A stretch of 64,000 nt of DNA from Phytophthora quininea (GCA_011947345.1 JAAVTG010000375.1:186001-250000); one strand, 5' to 3'; numbered from the stretch's first letter, positions 22,988 to 33,614 are shown. Numbers and translations are program-made. The notes: generated from the letters alone by a model not told the origin.

Positions 22988-25156
22988 ATGTTTATGAACG
23001 GATCGTCGTTCGATGACGACGGCCCTGCTCGCGGGGGCTCGAGGGGCCGAAAGAGCCGCGACGACGACGTCTCGGACGCCGTGGAGGTGCTGAGTCTCGA
23101 CGACCGACGCACGGGCAGCGGGGCCGTGTCTGCACACCCAAACTCGCTCAAAGACGACGACTTGGACGCCGTCATGGAAGTCGGTGGGGCCGACTACTTG
23201 TCCGGTGCGAGGTCCAACGTGATCCAACAGCAACGCGAGCTGCAGAAGAAGAAGCTTCAGGAGCGCATGGGAGGGGTAAGACACAGTCGATTGCTACCAT
23301 TAGCGTTGTGAAACCTCACCAGTGTTTGTACAGGTGTCGTCCGTACTTCTCTTCCCAAGCAGTACTCGGCCCCTCGGTCGATGGACGTGGATGAGCGACC
23401 TTCGTACGAATCTAAATTCCCGAAGTTGCAAGGTCTTTCCGTTCTGACTGTGCTCTTACTCGCTGAACTAGACGCTTCGGCCGAGACGACGATGAGGCGG
23501 ATGAGGACGCACGTTCTTCGGCGCGTCGTGCCGGGTCCTCGCGCCCAAATACGAGCAGCGGTCGTGGCAACGCTGGAGCAAGCTCGTACTCCCGTCGTAG
23601 TCGCGGCGACGACGATGACGACGACGACCGGCGTCTAAGTCGTCCCGGCGGGTCACGAGACTGGGATCGAGAGCGCGATCGTGACCGCGACCGTGACTAT
23701 GACCGCGACCGAGACTACGATCGAGACCGCGAACGTGACCGAGGAAATGCTAGCCGCGATCGGGACCGTGGTGGTCGGGACGACAGAAGCTACTCGCGCG
23801 ACCAAGACCGCGATCGCGACCGTGGCCGCGGAAGGGACCGGGATGATAGCGACTCGGATCGCGATCGATCGCGAACTCCGCCAAAGAACTCGCGCGGCGG
23901 AGCTCGTCGCGGGAAGGACTACGATGATCCGCCAGCTAAAGGTTCGAAGCGCGGTCCAGCATACAGGTTTGACGATATAGAAGTAAATTGAAAGGCTGAT
24001 GGGGATCTAATCACTTGGTGTTTCCGTTGCCACAGGGGTCGCGACGACGACGACGACGATCACCGAGGCGGTGGCGGAGGTCGAGGTGGTTATGCTCGCA
24101 ATGTACGTCGATGTCCATTCTTCAAAAGTTGGAGCAAATAATGATCTAATGTGTTTGTATTGCTCTCGTTTCTAGACGAGCGCTCGAGGACGCTCCGATT
24201 CACGTTCGTGCTCCCGCTCGCGGTCTCGTTCTCGCTCCCCGTCCCGATCAGCCTCGAACGATTCATCCGAAGACGACCGTAACGCCAACGCGGCGACTTC
24301 GTACGACCCGTCGTCGTCCCGAGATGGCGATAAGAGCCGCGCTGCCGCCGCAAATGTTCGGAAGCCAAAGCTGGACATCACAGACATGCGCGCCTTCATC
24401 CTGCGTCCTATCCCGAAGGCTTACGATGTTGTGGAATGCTACATCGAGCGCAACAAGTCTGGTGCCAACAAGATGTTCCCGGAGTACTGTCTGTACATGA
24501 AGGAGGGCGATCGCTTCCTGCTTACGGCAAAGAAGCGCCCGAAGAACCGCACCAGCAACTACTTGATCTCGTTGCAACGAGGAGACTTGCTTCGTCGCGG
24601 CAGTGACAACTATGTGGGCAAGCTACGCGCCAATTTCTTGGGAACAGAATTCACGATTTATGATAACGGTTCAAACCCGAAGGACGCGGATCAGCAGACG
24701 ATCACGAGCAACCCGGCGGGGATCCGCCAAGAGCTTGGTATCTCGATGTACGCGGCCAACGTTCTGGGCCATCGCGGGCCCCGAAAGATGAAGGTTTGCG
24801 TGCCACGCGTGCGTGATGATGGCACTCGAGTGGTCTGGAGGCCCCTAACCAAGGACGACGAGATGGTCAACAAGTGCAAGGAGCAGGACCACACCAACCT
24901 CACGTACCTCATCAACAAACCGCCGCGCTGGAACGACCAGGTGTGCGCGTACGTGCTCAACTTCAACGGCCGAGTGACGATGGCTTCGGTCAAGAACTTC
25001 CAGCTCGTGACGCCCGAGGACCAAGAAACCGTCGTGCTGCAGTTCGGCCGCGTCGGCAAAGATCTGTTTACAATGGACTTCAGATTCCCGCTGTGCCCCC
25101 TCCAGGCCTTCGCGATCACACTTAGCAGCTTCGACTCAAAGCTTGCGTGTGAGTAA
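22988..25156 (+). CDS. Tubby-like protein (TUB/TULP family)
   Basis: The C-terminal 260 residues (24386-25156) are a full tubby domain, with FPEYCLYMKEGDRFLLTAKK, TSNYLIS, VGKLRANFLGTEFTIYDNG, NVLGHRGPRKM and the family ending LQAFAITLSSFDSKLACE. The tubby barrel binds PI(4,5)P2 and, in animals, delivers membrane proteins to cilia. The N-terminal half is Asp/Arg-rich and includes long RD and RE dipeptide runs (23660-23850) and an SR-rich stretch (near 24190-24240), as in splicing factors. Exon 1 ends at the GTAAG at 23276; further introns lie near 23330, 23432-23470, 23967-24035 and 24104-24176. The frame in the second exon does not join cleanly, so at least one indel is likely there. Confidence 0.9.
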
Positions 25157-25377
25157 AGGAAAAAAGGTGAGAGCGATCGATGACCGGCCGCCAGGACACA
25201 CGAAGGTTGGAAAGATTAGCGATAGCGTCTACGCTTCTCGGTAACTGCATCTACAAATACACAGGCTAACAAATTTCAGCTGTAGCTTGTTCCGCATCGC
25301 ATCCGTTTTACGGACACGACACTCAGCAGCTATTTCCCAATCGACCACTTCACCTTTTGTTTTGTCACGTTCACGCC

Positions 25378-26761
25378 ATGACCTTGCGGTTCGATCGACG
25401 CGTCGGTAACACTACCAAGGACTTTGTCCCAGTGAAGAATGAGGGCTACGGCGCAGCTTCGCAGTTCGCCAAGCCTGCCACGATCCAAGAGCGCCGCTTG
25501 ATGAAGAAAGTCGCTCGACCGGAGCATGCGTACACGGGGTGTCTGCCGTATGCCCCTGATGACGACGATTCCGACACGATGCCCAAGAAGCGGAACCAGC
25601 CGATCCTTGGATATCGAGGACATCTGCGCCGTGACGAAGACTGTATCGGTACCACGTTCACTCAAGGGTGGGCGATCGCATCTCGGACAGCCGAGCCAGT
25701 CTCTTCAGTTGATACAAAAGCTCGGCAGCGTCAAGTTGGTCTTGAGGACGATAAGGATCGCCAAGCCAAACCAACTAGTGCCAAACAAATATCCCCACGG
25801 TCAGGCTACGGGAAGTTCGATAACGCTAGTGGGTATGGCGCATTCGCTGCCCCTCAAAGGTAGGAATGTCGCTGCGATCTGGTTACGGGGAATTTGATAA
25901 CGCAAGCGGCTACGGGAACCTTGCCGCCCCGCCAGCTCCTGGCGGCATATCGCCTCGGTCAAGATACGATGCTTTCGAGGATGCGAGTGGGTATGGCGCT
26001 TTCGCTCCTCCACCATCACAACGAAAAACAGGAATGTCGCCGCGTTCAGGCTACGGCGCTTTCGACAATGCTAGTGGATATGGGAATTTCGCTGCGCCAC
26101 CACACCCGGAGATGTCTCCTCGATCGGGTTACGGCGCATTTGACAATGCTAGCGGCTACGGGATTTTGCCTCTCCACCGGAAGACAATGCAGAGAACGCT
26201 CGACGTGGTGCCGAATCCTTTCACGCTAGCAGACAACAAAGCTGCAGCATATCCTCAGATGGACACAGAGACAGGATGCAGGCCCCACAGAATTCGGTCT
26301 TGCAAGCCCAGTATCAACAAGCGATCTATAGGGTGGGTGGGGAGCAGGCGGCTTTACGACTGTGGAATCAGGCCGCAGATACCATCTCGCAGAGGTTTTT
26401 CATGCGCACGGAACTCCTGCAAGCAGTGAAACGCAGCTTTGAAAAGCATGAGCGAACAAGTGCGTTTATCTTTCAATTGCTTGACGATCAACTACCTTGT
26501 TAACGATGGTATTTTGTGTTTGTTGTAGACCAAGGATTCGTCACCAAAGCTCAGCTGAAGGAAACATTGCGAGACCTGTCGTGTGTCTTCACCGATGACC
26601 AAGTTACTGCGTTATTTGCAACGCACGACACGCAATGTGCAGGTGAGCGACCACAAACGTTAGTCTACCCACCATTCAACAAGGCAAACTAATATTCTTG
26701 CTCTGCTGTAGGAACAGTATCAATGTCCGAGCTTCTCATCGCCTTGACTAAAGGAATTTAA
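25378..26761 (+). CDS. Repeat protein with EF-hand-like tail, possible flagellar protein
   Basis: The N terminus contains PILGYRGHLRR followed by GTTFTQGWA, a layout like the GY-GH...G-TF motif of several ciliary microtubule-associated proteins; this likeness is an inference. Five copies of a 22-25 residue repeat follow (25797-26165), each reading roughly SPRSGYGAFDNASGYG with FAAPP after it. Then comes an acidic segment and a helical pair resembling EF-hands (QGFVTKAQLKETLRDL, AGTVSMSELLIALTKGI) without the full calcium loop. Exons end at 26459 and 26642, with exons starting at 26529 and 26712. The frame breaks near 25860 (after CAAAGG) and near 26160 (a GGG run). Confidence 0.65.
25797..26165 (+). 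repeat. Coding minisatellite, five units of about 66-75 bp
   Basis: Each unit encodes a variant of SPRSGYGxFDNASGYGxFAAPP. The third unit is the most diverged (RYDAFEDASGYG). The units differ in length by the linker after FAAPP, so this is an old in-gene repeat rather than a fresh expansion. Confidence 0.85.
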
Positions 26762-26910
26762 CACTGTTTTATCACACGTTATCTTGTATTATGTTCATAC
26801 TAGAAGCTTCGTTACCCACGCGCAGGACGCCAAGGTCCTGCTTGCGTGGTAGTACTGGTACAGTCTTCAGTTGTTGTTTGTTATCACTCCGAGTGGGGTG
26901 AGTTGATGCC

Positions 26911-27924
26911 TCACGCCTTGGCGTATCGTACTTGAGTTGAAGAAGTCGACGGTGTCATGGGATCGTCATCATATTCGCGACTTCTGTCGAGCTGCTCTCT
27001 ACGCCGCAAGCAGCATGCAAAAATGATGACCATCAAGGCGCTGACACAAATCAGCACGCTTCCCACGCCCAGATACAGCGAATAGTCCTCCACGAGGTTC
27101 AAGAACTCTGCTCGACATTGAGTATACGGCGCCGTCCCCACCGTGGAGTTTGCAGTCCCCGTAGCCAAGAAATCTCCACACCAAAGAAGCGTCTACAGCA
27201 CCACAAGTTAATAAATGATCCCACAACTCCAAAACTTCCGGTAACTTACCTCGTTGGTCCGTGGGCATTGATCGTTCGCCCAGTCGAACACTGACGTGTA
27301 GTTTTCGAACTCGCGGGCCTTGTCGCAACCTTTACAAAGGCTCTCCAGCTCACTATAATCGCTGAGGTAGTCGTCGCACAGGGTGTTCACCCCGCCGGTC
27401 ACGTTGGCAAACAGCGCGACGACTGTCGAATTCAGATCAGGAGCAAACATGTCCAGCGCTTCCGAGACCGAGGCCTCGTTGCAAATGTACTCTCCCTGGG
27501 CGTAGCAGTAGACCTCGTCGAAGTCGGTCTTGACCGTCTCTTCTTGGCTGTCGGCGGGGTACGTCGTGTCGCCCCAACTGTTGGCCTTGTGCAGCAGCAT
27601 GAAAGCGGCCACGGCCACCAGCACGAACAGGATCAAGAACAGCAGCACCACGATGGCGTACGCGCAAAGTCCGAACCTCCAGCGACACAGCGCCGCGATG
27701 GAGCCCAGCACGGCCAGTCCGATGACGACGCCGCCCACGGCGATCAGCGCAGTCACCACGGCGTCCACGTTGCTCCAGTAGGCCGTCAAAACGTCCACCC
27801 AGCCAGCCTGCTTCATGTATATGCCCACATACAGCACCAAGGCGCCGCCGAGCGCCAACACGCAGTTGATCGCAACCAGAAGCAGCTCCGAGAGCCAGCG
27901 GCCCATGCACGAGCAGAAGCCCAT
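26911..27924 (-). CDS. Oomycete tetraspanin-like protein, copy 1
   Basis: The 318-residue protein begins MGFCSCMGRWLSE and has four hydrophobic segments: about residues 12-34, 53-75, 84-106 and one near the C terminus after the large extracellular loop. The loop holds eight cysteines (CYAQGEYIC, TLCDDY, SLCKGC, DQCPRT, LWCG, TQCR) but lacks the classic CCG motif. Exons are 27250-27924 and 26911-27192, joined in frame over a 57-nt intron between NE and TLLWCG. Tetraspanins organise membrane microdomains; no partner can be read here. It is the first of three tandem minus-strand paralogs and, unlike them, lacks the early intron but has this late one. Confidence 0.85.
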
Positions 27925-28171
27925 GACTTGATGGAAAGCAAAGAGTTTCAAGAATGACGAGCAATTCATGAGCCACGGACGGTGCCACATGTCGCACATA
28001 TTTTTATACTTGGCGTTTGTATGCATGGCTAGCGATATAATTTTGCGTGGATTTTTTTCGAGGCGATGTAGGTTTCATCCGATGGGGCCGATGTTCATGA
28101 ACTCGGACATGGCCGAATTGCTTTATATATTGCTGCTACCGCTTAGTTATTATGCTGCTTAGATATCAAAA

Positions 28172-28191
28172 TGTGTGTGTGTGTGTGTGTG
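28172..28191. repeat. (TG)10 microsatellite
   Basis: A run of ten TG dinucleotides lies between tetraspanin copies 1 and 2, about 20 bp from the stop codon of copy 2 and so probably in its 3' UTR. Confidence 0.95.
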
Positions 28192-28212
28192 CACCCTATT
28201 GCACTGCTAGCC

Positions 28213-29201
28213 TTAGAACCGGTCGTACGATTCGGCGTTGGCCTGCGTCTGCCTCGCAGCTGGCCGGCGCCGCAGCACGCAAGCAAACGTGACGATCATC
28301 AGCGCTCCGACGCAAATGATGATACTCCCGTCGCCGAGCCACAGAGCGTACTTCTCCACGAGGTCGAGGAACTCGGTCCGACATTGCGAGTACGGGGCTG
28401 TGCCAGTCGAACTGTTGGAGTTCCCGGTCGAGAGGAACACGCCGCACCAAATCAACGTATCCGATGTTCGAGGACACTTGTCGTTGGCCCAGTCCACGAG
28501 CGACGAGAAGTTCTTGAACTCGCGCGCTCGATCGCAGCCGTCACAGACGTCCGACAGCTCGCTGTAGTCGCCCAGGTAGTCGTCGCACAGTGTATTCACG
28601 CCGCCCGTCATGTTTTGGAACAGTGACGTGATAGCCGAGTCGAGCGTCGGCACGAACATTGTCAGCGCATCTGAAACCGAGGCCTGGTTGCAAATGTACT
28701 CTCCTTGAGCGTAGCAATAGGCCTGGTCAAAGTTCTCCTTGACGTTTTCCTCGTCGCTGTTGGCTGGGTACGTCGAGTCTTCCCAGTTGTTGGCGGTGTG
28801 TCGGAGAATGAAGGCCGCCACCGCCACTATGATGAACAGGATGAAGACGAAGAGCACCACTATTGCATACATGCAGAGCCCCACGCGCCAGCGACACAAG
28901 GCAGCGATGGAGCCCAGGATGGCCAGCCCGATGATGATGCTGCCGATCACGATGAGCGCTGTGACGATGCCGTCGATCGGAGACCAGTAGCCTTTGATCA
29001 CCTCCACCCAGCCTGTATGCCGCAAGTAAATGCCAACGTAGAGCACGAGCGCGCCTGCAGTGCACAACAACAAGTGAGGAAGCTAATATTTAAGTTAATC
29101 GCTTCCATTGCTACGGCCGCACCTCCCAACGCGAGCAGCATGTTGATCTCGATCAGGATTATCTCGCTAACGCATTTCGCTAGACACGAGCAGAGTCCCA
29201 T
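28213..29201 (-). CDS. Oomycete tetraspanin-like protein, copy 2
   Basis: This 306-residue paralog starts MGLCSCLAKCVSEII and has the same four-segment plan and the same eight loop cysteines (CYAQGEYIC, TLCDDY, DVCDGC, DKCPRT, IWCG, SQCR). Exons are 29123-29201 and 28213-29054; the 68-nt intron splits the first hydrophobic segment within LALGG. An upstream in-frame ATG at 29297 would add 32 residues, but the start at 29201 aligns with copies 1 and 3. It has no intron at the site of copy 1's late intron. Confidence 0.85.
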
Positions 29202-29476
29202 TTGCGGCTGCGTGCTCCGAAGAAGAATGTCGAATGCCGGACGTTGCGGACCCCCGCTGGCGATACGCTGAGGGCTAGAAGCCACCAAACAGGCCATGGC
29301 GCCTGCACTTTAGCGTTTCAACCGAAATATTGGCTTCGATCACCAGCTACAGCATGACATCTGGATCACATCGGACACCATAATGCTTTGACATGTGGCT
29401 GACGCGGTCCGTTGCGACTGTGGCCGCAGGATATTCAGACAATTGAATCGGATTGCATTTTGGATTTCTACAGTGG

Positions 29477-30452
29477 CTAGTACGCCTCATAACCTTCGTA
29501 GTGCTCGGGCACTACGTGGCGCCGTAAGTAGCGCGCCATGATAATCACCGCGACCGAACCGATGACGACGATGACGCTCCCGATGGCTAGGTACAGTGAG
29601 TAGTTGGCGACAAGATCGAGAAACTTGCCACGGCACTGTGTATACGGGGCCGTGCCCGTCGTGACATTGGAGACCGACGCGTCATCGAGGAAGAACTCGC
29701 CGCACCAGGCCATGGTCTCGTCGGTTCTCGGGCATTCGTTGTCGGCCCACTCGAGCACCGACGAGTGGTGCGAGAACTCTCGCGCTCTGGCGCAGCCACT
29801 GCAGACGTTGCTCAGATCCTCGTAGTCGCTCAAATAGTCGTCGCAGAGTGTGTTCACTCCGCCCGTAACGTTCTCAAACAGTGCTGTCAAGCTCGCATTC
29901 AGATCGGGAGTGAACATGGCAAGCGCATCGGACACGGAGCCTTCGTCGCAAATGTACACGCCTTGCGCGTAGCAGTACACCTGGTCAAAGTCTTGTTTGA
30001 TGCCTTCCTCTCGACTGCTGGCTGGGAATTTGTCGTCTTCCCACCCGTCGAACATGCTCCAGAGTAGGAACGCACAGACTGCGACCATAATGAAGAGCAG
30101 CAGTACCAGTGATACTGCGAACGCGTAGTAGCAGAGTCCTGCTCGCCATCGACACAGCGCTGCTACTGTGCCCAACGCGGCCATGCCCATGACGACGCCG
30201 CCGATCACGATGAGCGTCGTGGTGAGGCCATTCATCGGGCCCCAGAAGGAGATGACGTGGATCCATCCTGTGTGGCGCGCGAATACCGCGACGTATAGTA
30301 CGAGTCCGCCTCCATGTAGCAATCGGAAATCGTCAAATAAAGTAATTTTTTAGTGAATTTGCAGCGCAATTACCTCCAAGTGCCAAGAAGACGTTGATGG
30401 AGACGAGCAACAGCTCGCTGACGCACTTGGCGAAGCAGTCGATGAACCCCAT
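29477..30452 (-). CDS. Oomycete tetraspanin-like protein, copy 3
   Basis: The 303-residue protein begins MGFIDCFAKCVSELL. Exons are 30374-30452 and 29477-30309, with a 64-nt intron at exactly the same LALGG site as in copy 2. The loop shows CYAQGVYIC, TLCDDY, NVCSGC, NECPRT, AWCG and TQCR, so all eight cysteines are kept. N-glycosylation sequons occur in the loop (NAS, NVT). It ends in a short basic and Tyr-containing cytoplasmic tail. Confidence 0.85.
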
Positions 30453-31292
30453 GGCGGCCGTGCAGCCCTGTGGCTCAGCCCCGCGCGGTTCTGCTGCTTT
30501 GGCGTCTACAACTGGGGAAAGGAGTCAGAGTATCGGATGTCAGAGGCTGGCAGCATTGGAATTGACGGGGGATCGAAACGTACGTCATGATTACCACACT
30601 CAACGGTCGACCTCGACAATGCGAACCAACTTGATCCGTTCAAGAAGCCACGCGTTGGAGGTTGTCTTCGTGCTGACAGCAGCGAGCGTTATGGCCGTAA
30701 TAGCTGTGTTGCTGTGCTATTGCACCACATTGAATTTTCAGATGGGCAGTGCTGCTTGGACCTTTAGGGTCGCTCTTGAAGCATGTGGTCGTCAGCGGGC
30801 TGCACCACACGACGGTGGAAAGCGCGGCGCGATGAGCCTTCCCTATTCGATCGCTGGATAGTTCGTACGTAAGACAACCGTATTGGCACCGTATTCGCAC
30901 CGTCACACAGTACCGGTAGTGCATGCATGTGCAACAGCACCGACGGCATGGACACCCGAACAGCAAAACGAAGTCGAGGTTTCAAACTTTTGCGACTGAT
31001 CGGATGCCCAGCGGCAAGATAAAGTTTATCTTGCCGCTGTGTTTTATCGTAAAGCTCACCAAGTCGAAGCAACAAAGTGAGTCGGTCTCGCGTCGCTGTA
31101 GTCGATACCGTGCTATCATTGGCTGAAATCGAGGCCAATTTTTTCTGCTCGCACAATCGTGGATCCCAGCTGGGATGTTGTCGATCAGCAAGTCGCTTCT
31201 ACCCATGGAGCGCTCTTGGCCGCCGACAAATCATTTACCCTTCGGTGGCGGTGCAATTAGTTAGTTGGCAAAGCTGCTAGTAGACAACAGCC
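30453..31292. promoter_or_regulatory. Divergent spacer between tetraspanin genes
   Basis: These 840 bp separate the starts of tetraspanin copy 3 (minus) and copy 4 (plus). No coding sequence is convincing. The notable element is a perfect inverted repeat at 31009-31039. Confidence 0.5.
31009..31039. repeat. Perfect 15-bp inverted repeat with 1-nt centre
   Basis: CAGCGGCAAGATAAA is followed by one G and then its exact reverse complement. The 31-bp palindrome sits about 255 bp before the start of tetraspanin copy 4. It could be a protein-binding site or the scar of a small inverted-repeat element. Confidence 0.9.
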
Positions 31293-32180
31293 ATGCCGCG
31301 CATCACGGTAGCAGGAGGACTCATGATCCTCGTCAACATCGGCTTCCTGGTCGCCGGCATCCTGCTGCTGCGGTTCCAGACCAAGCTCGAGGACTCTGGC
31401 TGGGCTGACGCCCTCAAGGGCACGGACTACGAGGCGACGGCCGACACGGCCATCACCATGGTGCAGCTGCTGGGCATCGGCGCCATCGCGCTGGCCTTGC
31501 TGGGCGTGGTGGGCGCCATCATCCAGAACCGCCTGCTGCTGCTGCTCTACTCGGTCGTCATGGTGGTAGCCATGTCGGCGTTTGGTGTGCTGGCGGGCAC
31601 GGCGCTGACCTTCAAGACCAAGATGAAGGACTGGGAGGACGCGGCCTTCCCCGCGGACAGCCAGGAGTCCAAACTGGCCGAGACTTTTAACGAAGTGTAC
31701 TGCTACGCCGAGGGCTACTACTTTTGCAACAACGCCACGGCCAAGGAGGCCTACGAGACCTTCTTCCCTAACGCATCCACCGATGTGGTGGCCTTGCTGC
31801 CCGACACGAAGGGGATTACATCGCTGTGCAGTTCACTGAGCGGGACAGTGGACGGACTCGACACGGTGTGCGAGGCCTGCAACATGTCGACGACCTTCGC
31901 CAAGTACGACAGGATTCTGACCTGGGCTGAGAGCAAGTGTCCGCGAACCAGCACCACCGGTCAGTGGTGTGCGTCCTTCCTGGCGACGGGAACTGCTGGC
32001 GAGGTGTACACTGGCGCCCCGTACGGACAATGCCGAACGATTTTCCTGGATGTGGCCATCAACTGGAGCGGCACCATGGCCATCGCTGGATTGCTGGTCG
32101 CGATTGCTGCCGCTGCTATTGTGGCATTAGCGTGCTTTGCTCGTCGTTCGAAGAGTGACGACCGCTTGACGAAGGTATAA
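31293..32180 (+). CDS. Divergent tetraspanin-like protein, copy 4, intronless
   Basis: The 295-residue protein has four hydrophobic segments (about residues 7-28, 55-77, 82-108 and 262-283) and the same loop cysteine order (CYAEGYYFC, SLCSSL, TVCEAC, SKCPRT, QWCA, GQCR). It is much more diverged from the three minus-strand copies than they are from one another, has no intron, and is transcribed the other way. Its GC-rich codon use with many CTGCTG codons suggests strong codon bias. No CCG motif is present. Confidence 0.85.
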   Translation: MPRITVAGGLMILVNIGFLVAGILLLRFQTKLEDSGWADALKGTDYEATADTAITMVQLLGIGAIALALLGVVGAIIQNRLLLLLYSVVMVVAMSAFGVLAGTALTFKTKMKDWEDAAFPADSQESKLAETFNEVYCYAEGYYFCNNATAKEAYETFFPNASTDVVALLPDTKGITSLCSSLSGTVDGLDTVCEACNMSTTFAKYDRILTWAESKCPRTSTTGQWCASFLATGTAGEVYTGAPYGQCRTIFLDVAINWSGTMAIAGLLVAIAAAAIVALACFARRSKSDDRLTKV

Positions 32181-32239
32181 AGAATGTTGTAGACGTCTGT
32201 GCAAGCTAGAGGAACTAACGATCAAGAAATTCGGAAATC

Positions 32240-33341
32240 ATAACATCGATCTTACTGTTTGGTTCGGTCACCTTGAACCATACACTACAGAGTGCAGTTA
32301 GTTCACACAACTAACGTCTTACAGCACCTCTCGACCAGCCTCGCTTCACTTGGACTTGCTCTTGAGCTTGTCCGCCTTTTTCGCCGCTGACTTGCCATCC
32401 TTCTCCGTCACAGTCTGAGTCGGCACCTCCACAGACTGCGTTGTTTCGGCAGCATTAGGCACCGATGGCGACGCGGACTCATAGCCAAAGTACGGAGGGT
32501 AGCCGTAGCCGTAGCCGCCGTACGAGTAGTCCGGATAGTAGCCGTAGGACGACGGGTAGTAGCCATAGCCACCGCCATAGCCGCCGTATCCGTAGTAGTT
32601 GTTGCCATAGCCGTAGCCATAGTAGTCCTTGCCGTAGTAGTCCTTGCCAGAGCCATAGTTGCCGTAGTCACAGTCCTTGCCATTGTCGTAGTTGCCATAG
32701 CCGTAGTTGTCATAGCCACCGTAGCCGCCGTAGCCCTTGTAGTCGTCGCAATCCTTGTGGCCATAGCTCTTGTAGTCATAGCCGCCGTAGCCGTAGTCGT
32801 AATCGTCCTTGCCGTAGTAGTCATCGTGACCGTGCTCGTAGTCGTAGTCGGACGACTCAATCTTCTTGGCGGCGTCCTTCACCTCTTCAAGGCGGCGGCG
32901 GTAGTGCGACGGATACTTGTCGTGGTGGTGCTTGTTCTGGTGGTGGTCGTGCTTGTTGTGCTTGTACGGCGAGCCATAGTCATTCTGACCAAGGCGGCGG
33001 CGAGGCGAGCCTCCCGGAACCGAGTTGGGGTTGGCATCAGCCGACTGCAGGAGCGAGGTGGCGATGCAGAGACCCAGCACAACGAGAAGATTGGAGTGCA
33101 TCTTGACGTTACGAAGCGAAGGCAGGGAACTTGGGAGTCGGTGGGTTGCTTGGCAGTCGAGTGCGCAGGAGAAGGCGAATTGGAAAGTGAGCGAGTTAGA
33201 AGGTGGCGGCGGTCGAGCTGAAGGCGGTGGGCATGGTCTGTCATTGTCGATAGGAAGAAGTTGATGTGGCTGCATCGGGCGAGTTCCATCACAACCCACC
33301 GACTCCGGATTTACACCTTTCCTGAGCCTTGTCAATTGCTG
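32240..33341. repeat. Inverted duplication, left arm
   Basis: This stretch is the reverse complement of 39462-40575 with only small differences. It covers a whole secreted-protein gene plus about 240 bp upstream and 100 bp downstream. The arms face each other across 6.1 kb of unrelated genes. Confidence 0.9.
32346..33101 (-). CDS. Secreted Gly/Tyr-rich protein, copy 1
   Basis: The 251-residue protein opens with a clear signal peptide (hydrophobic to about residue 21, likely cut after ADA at 23). Two RRRL motifs follow, RRRLGQ at 34-39 and RRRLEE at 68-73, separated by a His/Lys-rich stretch. The middle is built from short Tyr/Gly/Asp repeats such as YGGYD, GKDYYG and YGYG, and the tail is Lys-rich. 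Proteins of this style may belong to the cell wall or extracellular matrix. The RRL motifs recall RXLR-type effectors but do not match R-x-L-R, so I do not call it one. It is divergent from UTP15. Confidence 0.8.
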   Translation of the reverse strand: MHSNLLVVLGLCIATSLLQSADANPNSVPGGSPRRRLGQNDYGSPYKHNKHDHHQNKHHHDKYPSHYRRRLEEVKDAAKKIESSDYDYEHGHDDYYGKDDYDYGYGGYDYKSYGHKDCDDYKGYGGYGGYDNYGYGNYDNGKDCDYGNYGSGKDYYGKDYYGYGYGNNYYGYGGYGGGYGYYPSSYGYYPDYSYGGYGYGYPPYFGYESASPSVPNAAETTQSVEVPTQTVTEKDGKSAAKKADKLKSKSK

Positions 33342-33614
33342 GCGGCGGTTCTGGACATCAAGCAGCAGTAACTGCAGCAGTACACATTCGCTGCGTGTTG
33401 TCCCGGCATCTCCGCGGCGTCCGCGCAAATTGGCCACCGGAAGACACAACTGCTGCTGTTTTGAAGTTGCTGCAGCAAGTTCTGGAAAATTGTATTCGCT
33501 ATTTATCTGCCAATCAAATCCCTGGATTTCGCTCTTCTATCGTCGGTGGCTGGCAACCAGCAAACGCACTTGCAGCATTTCCGCCGAAGCATTCGACCGG
33601 ACCCCGCGGCAGCC
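33102..33614. promoter_or_regulatory. Divergent promoter region
   Basis: The 513 bp lie between the secreted-protein start (minus) and the UTP15 start (plus). The left 240 bp belong to the inverted duplication. A CCAAT box (GCCAATCAAA) lies near 33511 on the UTP15 side. Confidence 0.5.

Noticed and set aside
23640..23850. A separate SR/RD-rich splicing factor gene
   Set aside because: It lies in the same transcription unit and leads by plausible introns into the tubby domain; no own stop or start is evident.
31009..31039. The palindrome as a rho-independent terminator
   Set aside because: There is no following T-run and the gene context is eukaryotic.
32346..33101. A canonical RXLR effector
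   Set aside because: The motifs read R-R-R-L followed by G or E, not R-x-L-R, and the body is a repeat-type structural protein.
32465..33106. Ser/Arg/His-rich and Thr/Ala-rich frames over the secreted-protein genes
   Set aside because: They are out-of-frame readings of the Tyr/Gly codon repeats.
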